Source: Paenarthrobacter sp. A20 (lineage in GTDB: Bacteria > Actinomycetota > Actinomycetes > Actinomycetales > Micrococcaceae). Taken from it: DNA of 64,000 bases. The DNA lies in the NCBI RefSeq assembly GCF_024168825.1, contig NZ_JALJWH010000001.1:3906001-3970000 (forward strand), written 5' to 3'. Both the position numbers and the translations under genes were made by a program. The notes under the pieces are model-generated. The model was not told the DNA's origin and did not search any database. It saw only the letters and a program-made list of their open reading frames with translations. Shown here one piece after another: positions 7,173 through 15,007 of the stretch. Position 1 is the first letter of the stretch; each line of letters starts with the position of its first letter.

Positions 7173-7736
7173 ATGAGCATCAAGACCGACAACCTCCGCA
7201 TCGCACTGATCAAGACGTTCGCTGACGCACTGGCGGACTTCATGAAGGACGCCCGCGGGGAACACCTCGAGCAGCTGCTGGAGAAGTACAACGAGGAAGG
7301 CACTAAGTCCTTCGCGATCGTCCTGCCGGACGGAACCCGGGTAGGAAACATCACCCTCCCCGAGGGGAAGCCGTCCGATGTGACCTTTGATGAGGCGGCA
7401 CTGTTCGAGTGGGCGGAGCAGCAGGACGGTATCGACTCTGAGGTCATCCCGGCCACGCGGAAGCGAGTGGTGAAGCGTGTCCGGCCGTCGTGGTTGGCGG
7501 AGAAGGTCAAAAACGCCATCGAGGGCGACGACGGACAGCTTATGGATGTCGGCACCGGCGAGATCATCCCTGGCATCAAGCGGGTACCCGGGAAGGCCCC
7601 AGCATCTTTCACCATCACTTACGCCAAGGACGGTCGGGAGAAGATCGCTATGGCCTACCGTCGCGGGCTTCTCAACGACCTCACCGTGGGATCAGTACTC
7701 CCCCAGATCGAGGCACACCAGGCAGAGGCAGCGTGA
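7173..7736 (+). CDS. Hypothetical phage protein following the ATPase
   Basis: 187 residues with a helical N-terminus (RIALIKTFADALADFMKD), a small beta domain (FAIVLPDGTRVGNITLP) and a basic middle (RKRVVKRVRPSWLAEKVK). I recognise no family. Directly downstream of the ATPase with 10 nt spacing and overlapping the next gene (GTGA), so probably part of the same recombination module. Confidence 0.75.
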   Translation: MSIKTDNLRIALIKTFADALADFMKDARGEHLEQLLEKYNEEGTKSFAIVLPDGTRVGNITLPEGKPSDVTFDEAALFEWAEQQDGIDSEVIPATRKRVVKRVRPSWLAEKVKNAIEGDDGQLMDVGTGEIIPGIKRVPGKAPASFTITYAKDGREKIAMAYRRGLLNDLTVGSVLPQIEAHQAEAA

Positions 7737-8236
7737 GCGCCGTGAAGATCTCCGTGGAGATCGACGGAGAGCAACATGACATCAGTGAGTGCGCGTGGTT
7801 CTTCATCTCACCTTGCGGATGCACCCACGGAGTCACCACCGTAAAGGACTACGACAACGGCGGCTGGATCACAACACCCGAAGCTGCCCACGTCCACATG
7901 ACGCCAAGCAAGGCTGTCCGGGAACAGGACATCGCCCGCGGGGAGAAGATCGAAATCGGCCTGCGGTCTGGGGTCACTCATCGACTCAGTGGCGACTGCC
8001 CTCACACTCCACAGTGGGGCAGGGCAGAACTTCCGCAAGGAACGGAATGGGGCCGAGCTCAAAACGCCCGCAACATCCACATCGTGGATGAGGCGGAGGA
8101 CGCTGACCGTATCGACTGGGACTACCGGACGCCTCGCTGCGGAGGAAGAGAATCCCTTTTCGAGATTCATCGATCAGTGGTTGGCGATGCCCCAATGTGC
8201 AAGAAATGCCTGGCGTTGGTGGAGCCGGTCTTGTGA
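7733..8236 (+). CDS. Hypothetical Cys/His-rich protein
   Basis: About 167 residues from GTG 7733 (overlapping the upstream TGA). Cys and His are scattered in a way that suggests metal binding: CAWFFISPCGCTHG, HRLSGDCPHTPQWG and a C-terminal CKKCLALVEPVL. GTG 7742 is an alternative start. No family recognised. Confidence 0.7.
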   Translation: MSAVKISVEIDGEQHDISECAWFFISPCGCTHGVTTVKDYDNGGWITTPEAAHVHMTPSKAVREQDIARGEKIEIGLRSGVTHRLSGDCPHTPQWGRAELPQGTEWGRAQNARNIHIVDEAEDADRIDWDYRTPRCGGRESLFEIHRSVVGDAPMCKKCLALVEPVL

Positions 8237-8595
8237 GCGTCGACGTCCTGAACCCGGTCAACATCGAGCAGCGTATCCGGGACATCAGCAACCGGATCGC
8301 GAATTCCGCCAGTGTCTGCAATGAGCGCTACATCGCGTTCCTGACGGCAGACCGAGAGTATGACCAGGCGTTCGCCGGGGCTTACATGGCTCACGAGGGC
8401 GCAGCTCACGAGAAGAAGTACGCGGCGGAACTGGCAACCCTCCCCCAGCGGGAGGCCAGGGACGTCACGGACGCGGCCTACAAATACGCGGACAGGCTCG
8501 CCAAAGCGCTGGAATCCGAACTGCGGGCGTATCAGTCCATCGGAGCCAGCGTGCGGGCCATGTTCGGGGTGGCCGGGCGCGGCGAGGGATCATGA
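8233..8595 (+). CDS. Hypothetical helical protein
   Basis: 120 residues from GTG 8233, overlapping the upstream stop. Almost entirely helical and charged (EKKYAAELATLPQREARDVTDAAYKYADRL begins its core), suggesting a coiled coil or four-helix bundle, as in small recombination- or replication-associated proteins. No motif recognised. Confidence 0.7.
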   Translation: MSVDVLNPVNIEQRIRDISNRIANSASVCNERYIAFLTADREYDQAFAGAYMAHEGAAHEKKYAAELATLPQREARDVTDAAYKYADRLAKALESELRAYQSIGASVRAMFGVAGRGEGS

Positions 8596-8936
8596 ACAGC
8601 CGCCAATTCGCCCTCTACCTCGCCCGAGACCTGCACTGTGTGTGCGGGTGCGTGGGCAGGGAGGACACTCTGGTCCCGCAGCACCGGGCAGGGCGCGGAA
8701 TGGGCGGCTCTAAACTCCTCGACCGGCCATCCAACGTCGTCGTCATTTGCTCCTACCTGAACGGGATGATCGAGTCCGACCCTGTCACAGCGGATATAGC
8801 CCGCGAGTACGGGTGGAAGCTCTACCGGTGGCAGAACCCGGAGGAGGTCCCGTTCTATGACCTGGCGGATCGCCAGTGGTACTCGATCGACAACGACTAC
8901 AACCGAACCGAAACGACGAAGGCGGAAGCAGCATGA
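8592..8936 (+). CDS. HNH-fold-like phage protein, probably degenerate nuclease
   Basis: 114 residues. It starts with a CVCGCVG knuckle and then has QHRAGRGMGGSKLLDRPSNVVVICSYLN, the layout of HNH nucleases in actinophages (zinc knuckle, His-rich turn, then N and ICS..N). The second Cys pair and the final catalytic His are not evident, so catalysis is doubtful. ATGA overlaps on both sides. Could be a minor DNA-binding protein. Confidence 0.6.
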   Translation: MNSRQFALYLARDLHCVCGCVGREDTLVPQHRAGRGMGGSKLLDRPSNVVVICSYLNGMIESDPVTADIAREYGWKLYRWQNPEEVPFYDLADRQWYSIDNDYNRTETTKAEAA

Positions 8937-9154
8937 ACAGCATCACCACCAGCAGCGGAACCACCGTGAGCGTGCATCAGAGCGGGCCGGACGCCCTGCT
9001 GTTCCTTGACCATCCCGAGGCGCCGGACGACATGCGGCACCTCGAAGCTGGCCGGGTGACTCAAGAGGGGTTCCAGCCGGCACCGTTCGCGGCGTTCGGC
9101 CTGGGCCCGGAGACCCTCCGTGCCATCGCTGATCTGATCGAAAACACCAAGTAA
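8933..9154 (+). CDS. Hypothetical small protein upstream of ssb
   Basis: 73 residues, mixed alpha/beta ([19 protein letters not shown], then [17 protein letters not shown]). No motif. ATG 8933 overlaps the upstream TGA; ssb follows after 11 nt, so co-transcribed and probably co-translated. Confidence 0.68.
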   Translation: MNSITTSSGTTVSVHQSGPDALLFLDHPEAPDDMRHLEAGRVTQEGFQPAPFAAFGLGPETLRAIADLIENTK

Positions 9155-9165
9155 GGAACGTAACC

Positions 9166-9642
9166 ATGGCAGGCGAAACAACCATCACCGTAATCGGCAA
9201 CCTCACCAGTGATCCGGAACTCCGGTTCACCCCGTCAGGGTCCGCCGTCGCTAACTTCACCATCGCATCGACTCCCCGCACCTTTGACCGTCAGGCGAAT
9301 GAGTGGAAGGACGGGGAAACTTTGTTCCTCCGGGCCAGTGTGTGGCGTGAGGCGGCGGAGAACGTGGCCGAGTCCCTCACGAAGGGCGTGCGCGTCATCG
9401 TGTCCGGGCGCCTCAAGTCCCGCTCCTACGAGACCAAGGAAGGCGAGAAGCGCACCGTCATCGAGCTTGAGGTGGACGAGATCGGCCCCAGCCTCCGCTA
9501 CGCCAACGCCAAGGTCAACCGCACCCAGCGTTCCGGTAACGGCGGCGGCCAGCAGCCCGCGCAGGATGACCCGTGGGCGGCTCCGGCGGCCAGCAACTCT
9601 GGCAACTGGGGCAACGGCCCGGACTCCGAACCGCCTTTCTAG
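9166..9642 (+). CDS. ssb: Single-stranded DNA-binding protein
   Basis: 158 residues with an OB-fold ([55 protein letters not shown]), a Gly/Gln-rich linker and the canonical acidic C-terminal tip ending EPPF that recruits partner proteins. Phage-encoded and distinct from the host-side paralogue at 44550. Would coat ssDNA during phage replication and recombination. Followed by a strong hairpin. Confidence 0.95.
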   Translation: MAGETTITVIGNLTSDPELRFTPSGSAVANFTIASTPRTFDRQANEWKDGETLFLRASVWREAAENVAESLTKGVRVIVSGRLKSRSYETKEGEKRTVIELEVDEIGPSLRYANAKVNRTQRSGNGGGQQPAQDDPWAAPAASNSGNWGNGPDSEPPF

Positions 9643-9652
9643 GCCCAACTAT

Positions 9653-9684
9653 CTAGTGGTGGGCGAACAGAATCGCCCACCACT
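9653..9684 (+). promoter_or_regulatory. CTAG-core site fused to a perfect hairpin after ssb
   Basis: TCTAGTGGTGGGCGA (9653-9666) matches the site at 2156. Its AGTGGTGGGCGA (9655-9666) is the left arm of a perfect 12-bp inverted repeat completed at 9673-9684 with a 6-nt loop. No T-tract follows. It may attenuate transcription between ssb and the redoxin gene, modulated by protein binding. Confidence 0.5.
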
Positions 9685-9706
9685 TCCCATCTCCTCAAAG
9701 GACGAC

Positions 9707-10003
9707 ATGACAGTCACCGAGCTTTATCCCGAACCACAGCCGCAACCCACGGCAGTCACCATCTACACCAAGCCTAAGTGCAGCCAGTGCGACATGACCA
9801 AGATGCTTTTCAAGCGTGATGGCGTGGAGTACACCGAGGTGGACATCACCGTGGATCCCGCAGCTTACGCGTACGTGACCCAGAATCTGGGCTACCTGCA
9901 GGCACCCGTGACAGTTGCTTGGCCGGAGCACTACGAGGATCCGGTCCACTGGTCTGGCTTCCGCCCCGACCTCCACAGTGAACACCTGGCGGCCGCAGCA
10001 TGA
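9707..10003 (+). CDS. NrdH-like glutaredoxin
   Basis: 98 residues. Thioredoxin-fold with the redox motif CSQC at residues 25-28 (YTKPKCSQCDMTK), then DITVDPAAYAYV and the cis-Pro region QAPVTV, ending WSGFRPDLH as in NrdH redoxins. NrdH donates electrons to class Ib ribonucleotide reductase; supplying dNTPs for phage replication is the likely use. Good ribosome site (AAAGGACG) before ATG 9707. Confidence 0.88.
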   Translation: MTVTELYPEPQPQPTAVTIYTKPKCSQCDMTKMLFKRDGVEYTEVDITVDPAAYAYVTQNLGYLQAPVTVAWPEHYEDPVHWSGFRPDLHSEHLAAAA

Positions 10004-10131
10004 AGATTATTGCCCTCACCCCGCCGAAGCAGCTCCGGCAGATCCCTGAACGATCGATCGACATCGACAAGTGCGGGTCCTGTGACAAGCCGCTCCGGGC
10101 CACTGGTGAATGTGCTGGGTGTTCTGATTGA
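10000..10131 (+). CDS. Tiny zinc-ribbon-like protein
   Basis: 43 residues with two CxxC pairs (KCGSCDKPLRATGECAGCSD), a minimal zinc ribbon. ATG 10000 overlaps the redoxin TGA and its own stop overlaps the next TTG start, the arrangement used throughout this operon. Confidence 0.6.
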   Translation: MKIIALTPPKQLRQIPERSIDIDKCGSCDKPLRATGECAGCSD

Positions 10132-10376
10132 GCACCTTCCGAGCAGTGTGGCCCATCGTCAACAACGAAGCCTCCGGACCGACCAATGAGGAACTGGTCC
10201 AGGCGGCCATCAAGGACCTGCCCACCGTTGCCCAGCGTCACCGCGTGGTCATTACGGGACCGTGCCGGGGATTCGTCACCACAGCCTCGAAAGTCCCGGG
10301 ATCGGGCGGGAGCGGCCACGTCGTCGTTGTCGAGGCACCGGCCCACGCCACTCCCCCACGTCCCTACCACCACTAA
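10128..10376 (+). CDS. Hypothetical small protein
   Basis: 82 residues from TTG 10128, overlapping the upstream stop. Helix (NEELVQAAIKDLPTVAQ), strand (RVVITGPCRGFVTTA) and a Gly/Pro/His-rich tail. No family recognised. Confidence 0.55.
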   Translation: MSTFRAVWPIVNNEASGPTNEELVQAAIKDLPTVAQRHRVVITGPCRGFVTTASKVPGSGGSGHVVVVEAPAHATPPRPYHH

Positions 10377-10395
10377 CTCTCCCTGAAAGGAACCC

Positions 10396-10446
10396 ATGAG
10401 AACCACACACATTGCTCGTCGCGCCGCGCTGGAGGTGGCACGATGA
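10396..10446 (+). CDS. 16-residue leader-like ORF
   Basis: A short reading frame (MRTTHIARRAALEVAR) with a good ribosome site (AAAGG, 5 nt upstream) whose stop overlaps the ATG of the PAPS-reductase-like gene. The downstream gene itself has no separate Shine-Dalgarno other than the GGAGG inside this ORF, so it may serve translational coupling. Too short to be sure it makes a product. Confidence 0.4.
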   Translation: MRTTHIARRAALEVAR

Positions 10447-11429
10447 GCCCAGATATTGAGCCCACGAAGCGGATTCTTTCCCTTGGCGCCGGCGTGCAAT
10501 CATCGGCGTTGCTGATCCTGGCCGCCCGGGGGGACCTGCCGAAATTAGATGCTGCAATTTTCTCTGACACGGGATGGGAGCCGGCATCCGTTTATGCACA
10601 CCTGGAGCGGCTCGAGCGGGAAGTGGCTGAGCCAGCGGGAATTCCGATCTTCAGGGTCTCATCCGGAAACATCCGGGCTGACGCCCTCGACCCCACGCAC
10701 CGTTTCGCCTCTATGCCGCTGTTCATCAAGAACCGAGACGGTGGCGATGGCATGACACGCCGCCAGTGCACGAGCGAATACAAGCTCAAGCCCATCAAGG
10801 CCAAAACGCGGGAGCTACTTGGCGCACCATCGATGAAAGATGGGAGGCCTGGGCGCGTTCCCAGCGGCCAGTTTGCTGAACAGTGGATTGGGATCAGCAC
10901 GGACGAGCGCAGCCGGGCGCTGGACCAGGACGGGCATCTCAAGACTGGTGACGTTAAGTACTCACGTAACCGCTACCCGCTGCTGGAGCTGGGCATGGAC
11001 CGCGAGACGTGCCGGTCTCTGCTGACTGCTCACGGATTCGGTCAAACACCAAAGTCTGCCTGCATTGGCTGTCCCTTCCACTCGAACATGCAGTGGCGTC
11101 AACTCCGCGATGAATCTCCTGACGAGTGGGCGGACGCCGTTGACTTTGACCAGTCCATCCGTGCGGGCGCTGCGCGCGCCAACGCCCAGGGCCAACCGCT
11201 GCTTGGCCAGGCGTTTCTGCATCGCTCGCGCCTCCCCCTGGATGCAGCTCCTATCGATAAGGTTTCCTTCCACGAGTGGGCAGGCCGCCAATCAGATGTC
11301 CTGAGTTTGCTCGCCGTGTCTGAGTTTGAGGAGCGCCTGTCTCAAGATGACAACTCAAGCCTCACTGGATGCTCGCCCTTCTCCTGCATCAGCGGCGAAG
11401 AAGTTGAACATGACGAGGACGCGGCATGA
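10443..11429 (+). CDS. PAPS reductase / PP-loop ATP pyrophosphatase family protein
   Basis: 328 residues. The PP-loop appears as LGAGVQSSAL (residues 14-23), a common variant of SGGxDS in phage and Dnd-type enzymes; it is followed by DTGWEP. Cys109 (RRQCT) and CIGCPFHSN (207-215) provide a Cys cluster suited to iron-sulphur or zinc binding. Family members adenylate a substrate for sulphur or nitrogen transfer, or reduce PAPS; the true substrate is unknown. The last 40 residues are acidic and divergent. A role in nucleotide or tRNA modification is as likely as sulphate reduction. Confidence 0.75.
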   Translation: MSPDIEPTKRILSLGAGVQSSALLILAARGDLPKLDAAIFSDTGWEPASVYAHLERLEREVAEPAGIPIFRVSSGNIRADALDPTHRFASMPLFIKNRDGGDGMTRRQCTSEYKLKPIKAKTRELLGAPSMKDGRPGRVPSGQFAEQWIGISTDERSRALDQDGHLKTGDVKYSRNRYPLLELGMDRETCRSLLTAHGFGQTPKSACIGCPFHSNMQWRQLRDESPDEWADAVDFDQSIRAGAARANAQGQPLLGQAFLHRSRLPLDAAPIDKVSFHEWAGRQSDVLSLLAVSEFEERLSQDDNSSLTGCSPFSCISGEEVEHDEDAA

Positions 11430-11472
11430 CGGTCGTGCCCCGTGCGGTGGTCGATTCCCAGGCAGGCTCCAG

Positions 11473-12255
11473 CTACTTGACAGGCACGTCATCAAGGTCC
11501 AGATTTGGGTCCGGGACCTCTGCACGGGCGGAAGCCACACGTTTCATGATCCCCTTCTTGTCTTTGGGATCCGCGTGCGGCCAGTCACGGGCAAAGGACA
11601 TCATGGAGCCGGTGATCCTGACGTACATTCCCATCGCATCGTTGCGGGAGAGGTTGAAATTGTCAGGATCCTGCACGACGCGCACAAGGTTTCCCCAAGT
11701 TTCCAGCCACGCAGTCAATTCTTCGATAAGCGCTTTATCCTTTGACTCGAGCTGCCAGCGCGCAACTGCCCCCATGAGCCGGCCAAAACTCTTGTGTTCG
11801 GGAAGCGAAAACGAGAACGCCCCTTCCATCTCGGCAGCGAAGAATGCCATTAGCTCTGAAATGGCCGTGTGCTCTCGGTTAAGGGCCGCTTCGAGACGCT
11901 GCTCTTGTAACTGCAGGTTCAATGCATCTCGTTGCTCTTTTAGTTGCCTTTCCAGTGCAAGGCGCTGCTCAGTGAGTTGCTTCGCTGCAAGTTCTGCTTG
12001 GGCAGCTGAGGCGGTCGCGGCCAGTTCACGTTGGACACGCTCGTTCTCACCTGCAATTCGAGTTTGCTCGCGCAGAGTTCTCCGCAACACGTGCATGGCA
12101 ACCCCGGCTCCAGCCACGGCACCTATGACGCCGCTCCATAGTTGCGCCCAGGTTGCGCCATTCATCCACAGAATCTCATCTGTCGTACGGGCTTCCGCAA
12201 AGCCTTCCACGAGGGCGTGCCAAACCAGGAACCATACGATCAGATCATTCTCCAC
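11473..12255 (-). CDS. Membrane-anchored coiled-coil protein on a reverse-strand cargo gene
   Basis: 260 residues from GTG 12255 (AGGA 7 nt upstream). Hydrophobic stretches lie at about 5-20 and 40-57, then a long coiled coil (about 60-130, rich in REQ, AELAAKQLTEQRLALER-type heptads), then a soluble helical domain with WQLESKDKALIEELTAWLETWG. Read against all surrounding early genes, so probably expressed from its own promoter in the lysogen. Architecture resembles the product of 19010-19447. Function unknown; membrane-linked superinfection exclusion is a fair guess only. Confidence 0.8.
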   Translation of the reverse strand: MENDLIVWFLVWHALVEGFAEARTTDEILWMNGATWAQLWSGVIGAVAGAGVAMHVLRRTLREQTRIAGENERVQRELAATASAAQAELAAKQLTEQRLALERQLKEQRDALNLQLQEQRLEAALNREHTAISELMAFFAAEMEGAFSFSLPEHKSFGRLMGAVARWQLESKDKALIEELTAWLETWGNLVRVVQDPDNFNLSRNDAMGMYVRITGSMMSFARDWPHADPKDKKGIMKRVASARAEVPDPNLDLDDVPVK

Positions 12256-12312
12256 CTCCGAATCCTACGAAGCTGGCGACGCCCACGCGAGTTGGCTACT
12301 GGAGTTGACGCC

Positions 12313-12513
12313 ATGAAGTCGGCCGAAAGCGCAGGCAAGCCTCTGATGGTTGTTATCCCCGGCAAGGCCCCCGCGGCCAGGTGTGGTGCCCAGCAGCGCA
12401 CCCAGAACCGTCACGGCTGGCACTACCCGTGCAACCGGCCGCACCACCACACTGGACGGCACGCGTTCATTCACTGGGGCTTGGGAGGGCTCCTGCGCGC
12501 AGTCTGGGAATAG
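12313..12513 (+). CDS. Small His/Cys-rich protein
   Basis: 66 residues with RCGAQQRTQNRHGWHYPCNRP then HHHTGRHAFIHW, a dense Cys/His set that may bind zinc. GGAG lies 9 nt before ATG 12313. Hydrophobic C-terminus. No family recognised. Confidence 0.65.
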   Translation: MKSAESAGKPLMVVIPGKAPAARCGAQQRTQNRHGWHYPCNRPHHHTGRHAFIHWGLGGLLRAVWE

Positions 12514-12543
12514 CTTCACCCTGTCATTCTTTTTGGTCTCTTA

Positions 12544-12572
12544 TCTAGTGGCGCTTACCGGAGGGGTAAGCG
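12544..12572 (+). promoter_or_regulatory. CTAG-core site with inverted repeat
   Basis: TCTAGTGGCGCTTACC (12544-12559) is a close match to the dispersed motif, and its CGCTTACC (12552-12559) forms a perfect 8-bp inverted repeat with GGTAAGCG (12565-12572). It lies in the 76-bp gap before the sigma-like HTH gene, followed by GATAGTAT, a possible -10. Confidence 0.5.
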
Positions 12573-12589
12573 TCACGGGATAGTATCGA

Positions 12590-12865
12590 ATGAAAGTACG
12601 CACACCCATGAGAAAGCCAAGTGGATCACCCTTGCCCACCAGCAACACCAACCTCAACCCAGCAGTTCACCGCATGATGGTCCAGCAGCTCAAGCTCCAG
12701 GACTCCAACTACAAGGAAGCCCGCCAGAACCGACTCAACACAGCATCACAGGCCCGGGAAGTCGGGTTCACGCACCGGGAGATCGGGGACGTCCTGGGCG
12801 TCACCGAAGCAGCGGCCCGGGCCATGATCAAGCGCGCCAAGGGAGACACCGATGGCACGCGATAG
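12590..12865 (+). CDS. HTH protein resembling sigma-70 region 4
   Basis: 91 residues; a helix-turn-helix at about residues 61-85 (EVGFTHREIGDVLGVTEAAARAMIKRAK) like sigma region 4 or a small transcriptional regulator. The N-terminus is basic. Start uncertain: ATG 12590 or 12608, both with weak ribosome sites. Lies directly before the replication initiator, overlapping it by 14 nt. Confidence 0.72.
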   Translation: MKVRTPMRKPSGSPLPTSNTNLNPAVHRMMVQQLKLQDSNYKEARQNRLNTASQAREVGFTHREIGDVLGVTEAAARAMIKRAKGDTDGTR

Positions 12866-13700
12866 GGCGAACATCAAGACCGCGATCTGGACCAGCCAGG
12901 ACTACCGGGATCTCACGTTCGCGGAGCAGTGGCTGTACGAACTGCTGATGACGCACCCTGACACAAACTATGTCGGCGTCGTGGACTGGCGCACCAACCG
13001 ACTGGCGGCCATGGCAGCCGACGCCGACCCGGCCTTCATTCGCGCCACGGCGGAGTCTCTGCAGGCGAAGCGATTCGTGTTCATTGACGAGGAAACCGAG
13101 GAGATCCTTGTCCGCTCGTTCCTGCGCCATGACGGGCTGTTGAAGCAGCCGAAACTGTCCGTGTCCATGGTCAACGCCTATGGGGCTGTGGCGTCCAAGC
13201 GCATCCGCGAGGTGGTGACTTTCGAGCTGCAGCGACTGTTCCAGGAGTACCCGGAATGGGCAGCGTTTAGGCAAGAGAAAGTCATGGCTTTGGTCAAGGG
13301 TAAGGGTACGGATATGGGTGAATTTACCCTTGGGTTTACCACTGCCGTTACCCCTCTGTTTAGGGTAAACGCTGGGCAGCCTGACCCCTTGCCTACAACT
13401 ACAGCTACTACTACATCTACCTCACCTAGCGGTGAGGGGGTGCAGGGGGAACGTAAGAAGCCGGAGCGGAAGCTCCCTGCCACCTGGGTCCCGAACGGCG
13501 CGCACATCGAATACGCAAAGAGCCGTCTTTTGAACCTTGAGCAGGAGACCGAAAGGTTCAAGCTCCATGCTGAGGCGAATGATCGTCGTCTCCGGGATTG
13601 GGATGCCGGGTTCCGGATGTGGCTGTCGAAGGCAACACCTACGTTGCCGAAGTCGGCCACCCCTTGGTCGCCGGAGTTCCATAGGCGGGGGCAGGCATGA
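12852..13700 (+). CDS. Replication initiator (O-like / DnaD-like)
   Basis: 282 residues. The N-terminal half looks like a winged-helix domain (TFAEQWLYELLMTHPDTNYVG, AAMAADADPAFIRATAESL, RFVFIDEETEEILVRSF) as in phage replisome organisers. The middle (about 145-200) is low-complexity and its DNA holds an iteron-like cluster. The C-terminal part ends WLSKATPTLP. It is immediately followed by the DnaB-like helicase with a 4-nt overlap, the usual initiator-helicase pairing. Would melt the origin and load the helicase. Confidence 0.8.
   Translation: MARDRANIKTAIWTSQDYRDLTFAEQWLYELLMTHPDTNYVGVVDWRTNRLAAMAADADPAFIRATAESLQAKRFVFIDEETEEILVRSFLRHDGLLKQPKLSVSMVNAYGAVASKRIREVVTFELQRLFQEYPEWAAFRQEKVMALVKGKGTDMGEFTLGFTTAVTPLFRVNAGQPDPLPTTTATTTSTSPSGEGVQGERKKPERKLPATWVPNGAHIEYAKSRLLNLEQETERFKLHAEANDRRLRDWDAGFRMWLSKATPTLPKSATPWSPEFHRRGQA
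13296..13437 (+). other. Putative prophage replication origin inside the initiator gene
   Basis: Within 75 bp there are five GGGTAA-type units in both directions: AAGGGTAAGGGTA (13296), TTTACCCTT (13323), GGGTTTACC (13332), GTTACCCC (13347), TAGGGTAAAC (13361). Next comes a TAC-rich stretch and a perfect inverted repeat CCTCACC-tagc-GGTGAGG (13420-13437). The encoded protein segment is low-complexity, as if shaped by DNA function. Lambda O places its origin the same way. Confidence 0.55.
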
Positions 13701-15007
13701 GCGAGACAAGGACCCCGCCGCAGGACGTCGCAGCTGAGCAGTCAGCACTGGGGGCGATGATGTTGTCCCGGGACGCTATCCAGGATGTTTCGGAGATCGT
13801 GACTGGTCCGGACTTTTACCGGCCGGCGCACGAGACGATCTTCCGGACGATCATGGAGCTGCATGGGCGGGGCGAACCGGTGGATGTCATCACCGTGGGT
13901 GCCTCGTTGGTGGTGGCTGGGGAGGCTGACCGGATCGGCGGTTCGCAGTACCTGCACGAAGTGACACAGGCTTGCCCGACACCATCCGTTGGTTCGCACT
14001 ACGCGCAGATCGTGGCCCGGAACGCTACCCGCCGGCGGCTGTCCACGGCTGGGCAGAAGATCCGGGACATGGCACACCAGCCTGGGGACGAGGCGGAGCT
14101 GGTGGAGCTGGCCCGGAAGGAGGTTGATGGGACGTCGAAGGCGACCACGACAACGGTCCAGTCGTTCGGGGAAACCATTGATGTGATGTTGTCCCAGCTC
14201 GATGACGAACCGAACCAGATCCCCACACCATGGGCTGCGGTGAATGACATCATCGGCGGCCTCCGTCCGGGTGGCTTGTACGTGGTGGGTGCTCGCCCGT
14301 CCGTGGGGAAGTCTGTGGTTGCCCTCCAGTTGGCGAAAGCACTCACGGCCCATGGTGCGGTGGCGTTCTCCTCGCTGGAGATGTCCGAGGCTGATGTGCA
14401 GATCCGGGCGGTGGCTGCGGATCTCCGGATCGACCTGGCGCGGTTGATGAAGCGGGACCTGCTGGTGTCGGACTGGGAGAAGATCCGGGCCCGGCGCGCG
14501 GCGTGGCAGAACGTGCCGCTGTTCATCGATGACAACTCCGGCGTGACGTTGACGGACATCAAACGGTTCGCCCGTTCGGTGAACCGCCGGCAGCCCCTCG
14601 CCGGGCTGGTGGTGGATTACCTGCAACTCATGGCCCAACCCGCCGGGGACAAGCGGCCCCGTCATGAGTTCGTGGCGGACATGTCCCGGCAGTTGAAGAT
14701 CCTGGCCATGGAGATGCAAATTCCCGTGATCGCCCTGTCTCAGCTCAACCGTGGATCGACGCAGCGGGCGGATAACATGCCGCAGATCAGTGACCTTCGT
14801 GAGTCGGGCGCCGTGGAGCAGGACGCCGACGTCGTGATCCTCCTCCACCGGGAAATCATGGGCGAAACGTCCGGGGATTTGTCGATGCTGATCGCGAAGC
14901 AACGCAACGGCCCGACTGGTTTCGCTGAACTGGACTTTTGGGGGCATTACTCGATGGCGCTGGACAAGGGCGTCACACCGCACGCACACGTTAGGAACGC
15001 ATCATGA
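13697..15007 (+). CDS. Replicative DNA helicase, DnaB-like
   Basis: 436 residues. DnaB N-terminal domain (EQSALGAMMLSRDAIQDV..., residues 14-95), a linker, then a RecA-like motor with Walker A (GARPSVGKS, 198-206), Walker B (LVVDYLQLM), and the H4 and arginine-finger region (SQLNRGSTQRADNMPQISDL, then SGAVEQDADVV). Slightly short for a bacterial DnaB, normal for phage versions. It overlaps the initiator by 4 nt and the RusA gene by 4 nt. Unwinds DNA 5' to 3' at the phage fork. Confidence 0.95.
   Translation: MSETRTPPQDVAAEQSALGAMMLSRDAIQDVSEIVTGPDFYRPAHETIFRTIMELHGRGEPVDVITVGASLVVAGEADRIGGSQYLHEVTQACPTPSVGSHYAQIVARNATRRRLSTAGQKIRDMAHQPGDEAELVELARKEVDGTSKATTTTVQSFGETIDVMLSQLDDEPNQIPTPWAAVNDIIGGLRPGGLYVVGARPSVGKSVVALQLAKALTAHGAVAFSSLEMSEADVQIRAVAADLRIDLARLMKRDLLVSDWEKIRARRAAWQNVPLFIDDNSGVTLTDIKRFARSVNRRQPLAGLVVDYLQLMAQPAGDKRPRHEFVADMSRQLKILAMEMQIPVIALSQLNRGSTQRADNMPQISDLRESGAVEQDADVVILLHREIMGETSGDLSMLIAKQRNGPTGFAELDFWGHYSMALDKGVTPHAHVRNAS

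Noticed and set aside
6359..7618. Minus-strand open frame of 419 codons opposite the ATPase and the following gene
   Set aside because: Antisense shadow of high-GC coding DNA; composition is Cys/Ser/Arg-rich, no ribosome site, and the plus-strand genes have clear motifs and coupling.
11426..12316. Plus-strand frame of 296 codons over the reverse cargo gene
   Set aside because: Middle is Ser/Arg/Cys-rich antisense of a protein with a clear membrane segment and coiled coil. Kept only as evidence of possible gene interruption.
13742..14989. Minus-strand open frame of 415 codons opposite the DnaB-like gene
   Set aside because: His/Arg/Pro-rich shadow; the plus strand encodes a complete helicase.
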